A stretch of 48,629 bases of DNA, taken from contig JAFVID010000096.1 in NCBI GenBank assembly GCA_017474205.1, positions 1 to 48,629 on the forward strand, in the 5' to 3' direction. Below, piece by piece: positions 43,752 to 48,629 of the stretch. Position 1 is the stretch's first letter. The number at the start of each line of letters is the position of its first letter. The stretch comes from Clostridia bacterium (GTDB lineage Bacteria > Bacillota > Clostridia > Oscillospirales > Acutalibacteraceae). The notes under the pieces are model-generated. The model saw nothing but the letters and a program-made list of their open reading frames with translations. It did not search any database and was not told where the DNA came from. The translations under genes and the position numbers were made by a program.

Positions 43752-43785
43752 TATGCAACCATTTTTTTGGCGGTGTTAAATAGTT

Positions 43786-44937
43786 ATGAAAAAATATCTC
43801 ACCTTGCTTGGTTCTACCGGTTCTATCGGTACCCAAACCTTAGATATAATTGAACATACCGACTATAAAGTTTATGCCCTTTGTGCGGGTAGAAACGTTG
43901 ATCTTCTTGCAGAGCAAATTAAGGTGCATAATCCCGAGGTAGCCATTGTTGCTGATGAAGACGGGGTAGAGCGACTTGAATCCCTTACTAAAGGGTGTTC
44001 AACCAAGATTCTTTGCGGTAGGGAAGCAATAATCGAAACCGCATCCAAAGGTGTAGAACTTGTGCTTTCAGCCATTGTTGGAATAGCAGGATTAGAACCC
44101 ACTTTAGCCGCTATTGAGGCGGGTTCGGATATTGCCCTTGCCAATAAAGAAACCCTTGTAACCGGTGGCGAATTGGTTATGGAAAGGGTTGCAAAAAATA
44201 ATACAAAACTTCTTCCCGTAGATAGTGAACATTCTGCTATATTTCAGTGCATAGACGGGAAAGATAAAAACGGACTTAAAAAGATTATCTTAACCGCATC
44301 GGGTGGCCCTTTCTTTAACCGTACAAAGGAACAACTCAAAAACGTGTCGGTAGAAAACGCCCTTGCACATCCAAATTGGTCAATGGGTAGAAAAATATCC
44401 ATCGACTCGGCAACCATGATGAATAAAGGTCTCGAAGTTATTGAGGCAATGCATCTTTTCGGTATGCCTGCAGATAAAATAGATATTGTAATTCATCCCC
44501 AAAGCATTATTCATTCTCTCGTTGAATGGAAGGATGGTTCTCACATAGCACAAATGGGACTCCCTGATATGAAAATCCCCATTCAATACGCTCTTACGTA
44601 TCCTGAACGTGTTTATTGCGGTGAGGAGGAATTATCCCTTCCTAAGGTGGGTAATCTCACCTTCTTTGATCCCGATTACGAAACCTTTAAGTGCCTATCT
44701 GCGGCCATAAAAGCGGCAAAAATGGGTGGACTTTATCCTGCCCTTGTGAACGGTGCCAACGAACAGGCGGTGGATATGTTCTTAAACGGCAAAATCGGTT
44801 TTCTCGATATTGGTGAATTGGTTTATGGCGCTTTGTCTCTCGACGTGCCAAAGAAAATCACTTCGGTTGAGCAAATCCGTGAGGTGGATACTCTCGGTAG
44901 AAAATATGTAACCGAAAATGCAAACATTAAAAATTAG
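43786..44937 (+). CDS. dxr: 1-deoxy-D-xylulose 5-phosphate reductoisomerase
   Basis: 383 aa. NADPH motif GSTGSIG (9-15), ANKETLV, VDSEHSA (metal-binding Asp and Glu), SGGPF, the flexible loop HPNWSMGRKISIDSATMMNK read in two parts, and LEVIEAMHLF are all present. Converts DXP to MEP. A GGCGGTG sequence some 15 bases upstream is a weak ribosome site. Between cdsA and rseP, its normal place. Confidence 0.96.
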   Translation: MKKYLTLLGSTGSIGTQTLDIIEHTDYKVYALCAGRNVDLLAEQIKVHNPEVAIVADEDGVERLESLTKGCSTKILCGREAIIETASKGVELVLSAIVGIAGLEPTLAAIEAGSDIALANKETLVTGGELVMERVAKNNTKLLPVDSEHSAIFQCIDGKDKNGLKKIILTASGGPFFNRTKEQLKNVSVENALAHPNWSMGRKISIDSATMMNKGLEVIEAMHLFGMPADKIDIVIHPQSIIHSLVEWKDGSHIAQMGLPDMKIPIQYALTYPERVYCGEEELSLPKVGNLTFFDPDYETFKCLSAAIKAAKMGGLYPALVNGANEQAVDMFLNGKIGFLDIGELVYGALSLDVPKKITSVEQIREVDTLGRKYVTENANIKN

Positions 44938-44961
44938 CAACCCGAAAGGCGTGAATATAAA

Positions 44962-46260
44962 TTGTATCCTTTGTCTTTTTTGACAAGTGTTCAAGGTATA
45001 TGGAATAAAATTTGGCCTGTAATCGTAGCAATATTTCTCTTTGCTATCGTTATAATGATACACGAATTCGGTCACTTTATGTGGGCGAAAATTTTCAAGG
45101 TAAAGGTAAACGAATTTGCCCTGGGATTCGGCCCCGCTATTATAAAAAAGCAAATAGGGGAGACTCTATATGCTATTCGCCTTATTCCCTTCGGTGGTTA
45201 TTGTGCTATGGAGGGTGAGGATGAAGAAAGTGAATCTGACCGTTCTTTTGGAGCAATAAGTGCGTGGAAACGAATGATAATCGTTGCCGCAGGTGCCTTT
45301 AATAACCTTGTTTTAGGATTGATTTTAGTAGGGGTTATGTTGGGCCTTGCAGGAAGTTACAGCACCGCAACTGTTGAGAATTTTTATTGTCCTTTAGGGG
45401 ATGTATCCTTTAACGGCATTGTGGATGAGGAAGATATTAAAATCACCACCGATTATATAAACAACAAGGTGGAATTTAATAAATCTCAAATTGTATATTC
45501 CGATATCGATAAAGACGGCAAGGTTACCGAAGCCGACGTTACCTTAATTAAAGAAAAATCTGCCGATGAAACCCAGAACAAACCCCGTAGTTACGTGACG
45601 GGACTTCGTATAGGGGATAAAATTATAAATATAAACGGTAGATTTGTAAATAATGCCTCCGATTTATCCTATATGATGATGAGCAGTAAGGATAATTCCC
45701 TTGAAATGACCGTCATCCGTGAAGGTAAAAAGTTAAATCTTCCCTCGGTTGAATTTAATATGGCAGAATATGAGAATAAAACCTTTATTCAAAACGATTT
45801 TGCCGTTGTAAATGAAAAATTAACCATTAAAAAGCCCCTTTCTTTTGTAAAATATACCTTTATGGAATCGGCATCTATTGCCCGAACCGTTTGGATGAGT
45901 TTATTCGATTTGATTACAGGTAGATTTGGACTTAACGATATTATGGGCCCTGTAGGTCTTGTGAATACCGTTAGCGAAACGGTAAGTAATGCGGTATCAT
46001 CATCCGAACCCCTTTTGGGGCTTGAAAATGTATTCTATATTATGGGACTTATCACCATAAATTTAGGTATGATGAATCTTCTTCCCATACCTGCACTTGA
46101 TGGTGGGCGTCTTGTATTTTTGTTTGTGGAATGTATTACAAGAAAGAAACTTTCCACCAAGGTAGAAGCCATTGTAAACAGCGTTACCTTTATGCTTTTA
46201 ATGGCGCTTATTTTGCTTGTAACGGGTAATGATATTATCCGTTTGATTAGGGGTGGTTAA
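44962..46260 (+). CDS. rseP: RseP-type site-2 intramembrane metalloprotease with dockerin-like insert
   Basis: 432 aa M50 protease. HEFGH (34-38) in the first membrane helix and NLLPIPALDGG (372-382) in a later helix supply zinc ligands; a PDZ domain covers about 207-265. Between helix 2 (ending about 130) and the PDZ domain, residues 146-199 hold two calcium-loop units resembling a type I dockerin: D147-V-S-F-N-G-I-V-D-E-E-D158 and D181-I-D-K-D-G-K-V-T-E-A-D192. That insert is not part of usual RseP. The start is probably TTG at 44962 after GAAAGG; no ATG precedes HEFGH closely enough. It cleaves membrane-bound regulators or remnant signal peptides. Confidence 0.92.
   Translation: MYPLSFLTSVQGIWNKIWPVIVAIFLFAIVIMIHEFGHFMWAKIFKVKVNEFALGFGPAIIKKQIGETLYAIRLIPFGGYCAMEGEDEESESDRSFGAISAWKRMIIVAAGAFNNLVLGLILVGVMLGLAGSYSTATVENFYCPLGDVSFNGIVDEEDIKITTDYINNKVEFNKSQIVYSDIDKDGKVTEADVTLIKEKSADETQNKPRSYVTGLRIGDKIININGRFVNNASDLSYMMMSSKDNSLEMTVIREGKKLNLPSVEFNMAEYENKTFIQNDFAVVNEKLTIKKPLSFVKYTFMESASIARTVWMSLFDLITGRFGLNDIMGPVGLVNTVSETVSNAVSSSEPLLGLENVFYIMGLITINLGMMNLLPIPALDGGRLVFLFVECITRKKLSTKVEAIVNSVTFMLLMALILLVTGNDIIRLIRGG
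45397..45558 (+). other. Dockerin-like region inside rseP
   Basis: Encodes residues 146-199. Two 12-residue loops with Asp/Asn/Ser at positions 1, 3, 5, Gly at 6 and Asp at 12, spaced 34 residues apart, each followed by a short helix (IKITTDYINN and VTLIKEKS), as in type I dockerins. It would sit outside the membrane next to the PDZ domain. Confidence 0.7.
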
Positions 46261-46261
46261 T

Positions 46262-46906
46262 ATGTTTAATCGACTTCGTGAAGATATTGAAACCATCAAA
46301 AGTCGCGACCCTGCCGCACGTTCTTTTTTAGAGATATTTTTCCTCTATCCCGGACTAAAAGCGGTAAGAATGCATAGAAGAGCAAACTGGTGTTACCGTC
46401 ATAAACTCTACTTTTTGGCAAGATATATATCCCAAAAAGCGGTGCGAAAAACGGGTATAGAAATTCACCCTGCCGCCACCATAGGCAGAAGAGTTTTTAT
46501 CGACCACGGAACAGGTGTAGTAATAGGCGAAACCGCCATTGTTGGTGATGACGTAACCATCTATCAAGGGGTAACTTTGGGTGGTACCGGTAAGCATACG
46601 GGTAAGCGACACCCCACCATTGGTAACGGGGTTATGATAGGTTCGGGTGCAAAGGTGCTTGGACCCTTCACGGTAGGAGAAAATTCCCGTATTGCCGCAG
46701 GTGCGGTGGTGCTTGATGAAGTCCCCGCAAACTGCACCGCAGTAGGTGTTCCGGCTCGTGTTGTGCGTCGAGGGAACGAAAAAATCGAAGACCTTGACCA
46801 GGTGCATATCCCCGACCCCATTACCCAACGTTTTTGTCAGTTAGAGGCAAAAATATATAAACTCGAAAAGCAATTAAATGAGGCAAAATCCGAAAGGAAT
46901 GAATAG
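46262..46906 (+). CDS. cysE: Serine O-acetyltransferase
   Basis: 214 aa. An N-terminal helical domain is followed by a left-handed beta helix of hexapeptide repeats (about 65-165), with DHGTGVVIGETAIVGDDV and the QGVTLGGTGK and HPTIG segments of the SAT active site. Acetylates serine for cysteine synthesis. ATG at 46262 begins one base after the rseP stop, with GGGGTGG inside rseP as ribosome site. A coiled-coil-like C-terminal tail (KIYKLEKQLNEAKSE) is present. Next to cysS, a common pairing that joins cysteine supply and use. Confidence 0.95.
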   Translation: MFNRLREDIETIKSRDPAARSFLEIFFLYPGLKAVRMHRRANWCYRHKLYFLARYISQKAVRKTGIEIHPAATIGRRVFIDHGTGVVIGETAIVGDDVTIYQGVTLGGTGKHTGKRHPTIGNGVMIGSGAKVLGPFTVGENSRIAAGAVVLDEVPANCTAVGVPARVVRRGNEKIEDLDQVHIPDPITQRFCQLEAKIYKLEKQLNEAKSERNE

Positions 46907-46911
46907 TATAT

Positions 46912-48306
46912 ATGAAAATTTTTAACACTCTTACAAGAAAAAAAGAGGAGCTTATTCCCCTTGATGGCAAACAGGTGAAAATCTATGCCTGTGGCCCCAC
47001 CGTTTATAACTACATACACATCGGAAACGCCCGTCCTATCTGCGTTTTCGACGTGTTGAGAAGATATCTTGAGTGGCGTGGATATGAGGTCAAGTTCGTT
47101 CAAAACTTCACCGATATTGATGATAAACTCATCAACAAAGCCAACGAAGAAGGCACCACCGTTGAGGAGGTTGCCAAACGTTTTATTGCCGAATATTGGA
47201 CCGATGCAAAGGGACTCAACGTTCGTGAGGCCACCGTGCATCCCAAGGCCACCGAAAACATTGATGAGATTATGAATATTATCTCTGCTCTTGTTGAAAA
47301 GGGATATGCATATCAAAGTGGCGGAGACGTATATTTCCGTCCTAAAAAATTCAGCGAATATGGAAAACTTTCTCACCAACCCCTTGATGAACTCGAAGCA
47401 GGGGCTCGTATCGGTGTTGCCGAAATCAAAGAAAATCCCATGGACTTTGCCCTTTGGAAGGGCGCAAAAGAGGGTGAACCTTATTGGGATTCTCCCTGGG
47501 GTAAAGGACGTCCCGGTTGGCACATTGAATGTTCCGCTATGTCGAGAAGATATTTAGGTGAAACCATCGATATTCATTGTGGCGGTCAGGACCTTATCTT
47601 CCCCCACCACGAAAACGAAATTGCCCAGTCCGAATGTGCCAATGGATGCGAATTTGCCCGTTATTGGATGCACAACGGATATATTAACGTAGATAACCGT
47701 AAGATGTCTAAATCTCTCGGTAACTTCTTCACCGTTCGTGACGTTGCCGAAAAATATGGATACGAACCCATTCGTTTCCTTATGATTTCCTCCCATTACA
47801 GAGGACCTATCAACTACAACACCGAGGTTTTAGAGCAAAACAGAAATGCCCTTGACCGACTCTACACCTGTCGTGATAATATCCTTTTTGTAAAACAAAA
47901 TGCAAAGGGTAATCTTACCGATGCCGAGAAGGATTGGGTAGCAAAATATGATGCCCGTCGTGAGCAATTTATTGAGGCAATGGATGATGACCTTAATACC
48001 GCCGATGGTATTACCGCCCTCTTTGAACTTGTAAGGGATATTAACACCGCTCTTCAAGGCAATCCCTCTTTGGAACTTGTGAATATTTCTCTTGAACGTT
48101 TCACCGAACTTTGCGACGTTTTGGGACTTGTTTACGTTAATGAGGAAAAATCCCTCGATAGTGAGGTAGAAGACCTTATTGCAAAACGTACCGAAGCTCG
48201 TAAATCCAAGAATTTTGCCGAAGCTGATCGCATTCGCGACCTGCTTAAAGATATGGGTATTGTGCTTGAAGATACCCCCCAAGGTGTAAAATGGCATAAA
48301 GCATAA
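46912..48306 (+). CDS. cysS: Cysteinyl-tRNA synthetase
   Basis: 464 aa. Class I motifs HIGN (36-39) and KMSKS (264-268). Zinc ligands are Cys27 in [10 protein letters not shown], the Cys in GWHIECSAM, and the His/Glu of FPHHENE. It charges tRNA-Cys. AAAGGA in the end of cysE serves as ribosome site, five bases separating the genes. Ends the cdsA operon before a clear terminator. Confidence 0.97.
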   Translation: MKIFNTLTRKKEELIPLDGKQVKIYACGPTVYNYIHIGNARPICVFDVLRRYLEWRGYEVKFVQNFTDIDDKLINKANEEGTTVEEVAKRFIAEYWTDAKGLNVREATVHPKATENIDEIMNIISALVEKGYAYQSGGDVYFRPKKFSEYGKLSHQPLDELEAGARIGVAEIKENPMDFALWKGAKEGEPYWDSPWGKGRPGWHIECSAMSRRYLGETIDIHCGGQDLIFPHHENEIAQSECANGCEFARYWMHNGYINVDNRKMSKSLGNFFTVRDVAEKYGYEPIRFLMISSHYRGPINYNTEVLEQNRNALDRLYTCRDNILFVKQNAKGNLTDAEKDWVAKYDARREQFIEAMDDDLNTADGITALFELVRDINTALQGNPSLELVNISLERFTELCDVLGLVYVNEEKSLDSEVEDLIAKRTEARKSKNFAEADRIRDLLKDMGIVLEDTPQGVKWHKA

Positions 48307-48311
48307 AAAGT

Positions 48312-48344
48312 AAAATCCGCTGAGATTTATCTCGGCGGATTTTT
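48312..48344 (+). terminator. Terminator of the cdsA-cysS operon
   Basis: AAAATCCGCTGAGA (48312-48325) pairs with TCTCGGCGGATTTT (48330-48343) with one T-G pair and a TTTA loop; the right arm ends in TTTTTG. Confidence 0.9.
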
Positions 48345-48401
48345 GTGTCTTTAAATCTAATAAAAGACATAAAAAAAGACAAATTTTAGTGCAAAAAACT
48401 C

Positions 48402-48430
48402 TTGAAAATATGGCGTATATATAGTATAAT
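48402..48430 (+). promoter_or_regulatory. Promoter for the homoserine dehydrogenase gene
   Basis: TTGAAA (48402-48407), 17-base spacer, TATAAT (48425-48430). The start would be near 48437, leaving a leader of about 90 bases with no strong structure or upstream reading frame that I can support. Confidence 0.8.
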
Positions 48431-48528
48431 AATATGAATTTATATGGGTGAAGTTCGGGCTTGTGAAAATGAGTCGAAAAATCAACTAAAATTCACTCAA
48501 AAAAGTTTTAAGGAAAGGTTATGTTATT

Positions 48529-48629
48529 ATGCAAAAATTTGCAGTAATGGGACACGGCGTTGTAGGTTCCGGTGTTGTTGAATTATTTTACAAAAATAAA
48601 GATAGCATTATCACCCGCAGCGGCGATGA
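48529..48629 (+). CDS. hom: Homoserine dehydrogenase, N-terminal fragment at window edge
   Basis: Only 33 codons are present before the window ends. The translation starts MQKFAVMGHGVVGSGVVEL, a Rossmann NAD(P)-binding motif (GxGxVG) typical of homoserine dehydrogenase, which reduces aspartate semialdehyde for threonine and methionine synthesis. AAAGG (48514-48518) is ten bases before the ATG. An overlapping ATG at 48521 stops after eight codons and is rejected. Confidence 0.75.
   Translation, partial: MQKFAVMGHGVVGSGVVELFYKNKDSIITRSGD

Noticed and set aside
48444-48528. Upstream open frame in the hom leader
   Set aside because: No ribosome site and no natural stop before hom; it simply runs on out of frame.
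48521-48545. ATG at 48521 as the hom start
   Set aside because: It reaches a stop after eight codons and is in the wrong frame for the Rossmann motif.

Overview
The window looks like a chromosomal segment of an anaerobic, low-to-middling GC Firmicute of class Clostridia, probably an Oscillospiraceae/Ruminococcaceae-type gut lineage. This rests on a PolC-type replicative polymerase, MEP-pathway isoprenoid genes, a split class I fumarase, an OPT peptide transporter, a GGGtGRT protein, a PASTA kinase-like protein, and the linkage groups nadD-yqeK-LCP-rsfS-leuS, tilS-hpt-ftsH and cdsA-dxr-rseP-cysE-cysS. The taxonomic call is inference from gene content. There is no rRNA, tRNA, CRISPR array or transposase that I can see.

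Layout. 1-4391 (+): fumarate reductase-type flavoprotein, two-subunit fumarase and an AspT/SucE-like dicarboxylate antiporter, ending in a strong terminator; this reads as a fermentative fumarate/succinate module. 4500-9255 (+): RluA pseudouridine synthase, PepD dipeptidase, OPT oligopeptide transporter and a PqqD-like small protein. 9350-14395 (-): nadD-yqeK-LCP-rsfS-leuS. 14478-16364: two small hypothetical genes on + around an M14 carboxypeptidase on -. 16353-23426 (-): an XRE regulator followed by dnaB, tilS, hpt, ftsH and rodA. 23519-24118 (+): histidine phosphatase, divergent from the XRE gene. 24165-25174 (-): an accessory membrane-protein gene behind a structured leader RNA (element A). 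25217-34782 (-): yebC, a degenerate PASTA kinase, a two-component system, ispG and polC. 35033-41798 (+): PHP phosphoesterase, Lrp regulator, aminotransferase, ispE, two cyclophilin lipoproteins, a NifU-like protein and the GGGtGRT protein. 41878-42720 (-): a second accessory membrane-protein gene behind a second copy of the structured leader (element B). 42876-48306 (+): cdsA, dxr, rseP, cysE, cysS. 48529 to the edge: start of homoserine dehydrogenase.

The most unusual content is the pair of leader elements A and B. Each has its own sigma-A-type promoter whose predicted start falls on the first base of a long imperfect helix, then a conserved core, then an intrinsic terminator placed just before a ribosome-binding site or coding region. 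The two copies differ at many stem positions, but pairing is kept. The apparent mismatches in the main stems become G-U pairs only when read from the minus strand. A conserved core strand can pair either upstream or downstream. The downstream genes are unrelated to each other and have base usage unlike their neighbours. I propose a new cis-regulatory RNA or cassette family. No ligand or function can be assigned from sequence alone.

Other points: PolC appears to lack its inserted proofreading exonuclease domain; RseP carries a dockerin-like double calcium-loop insert; the PASTA kinase has lost its catalytic residues; and the usual cdsA-dxr-rseP-ispG-polC cluster is split into two halves, each half bordered by one of the leader cassettes. 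All comparisons were made by eye, without database searches.
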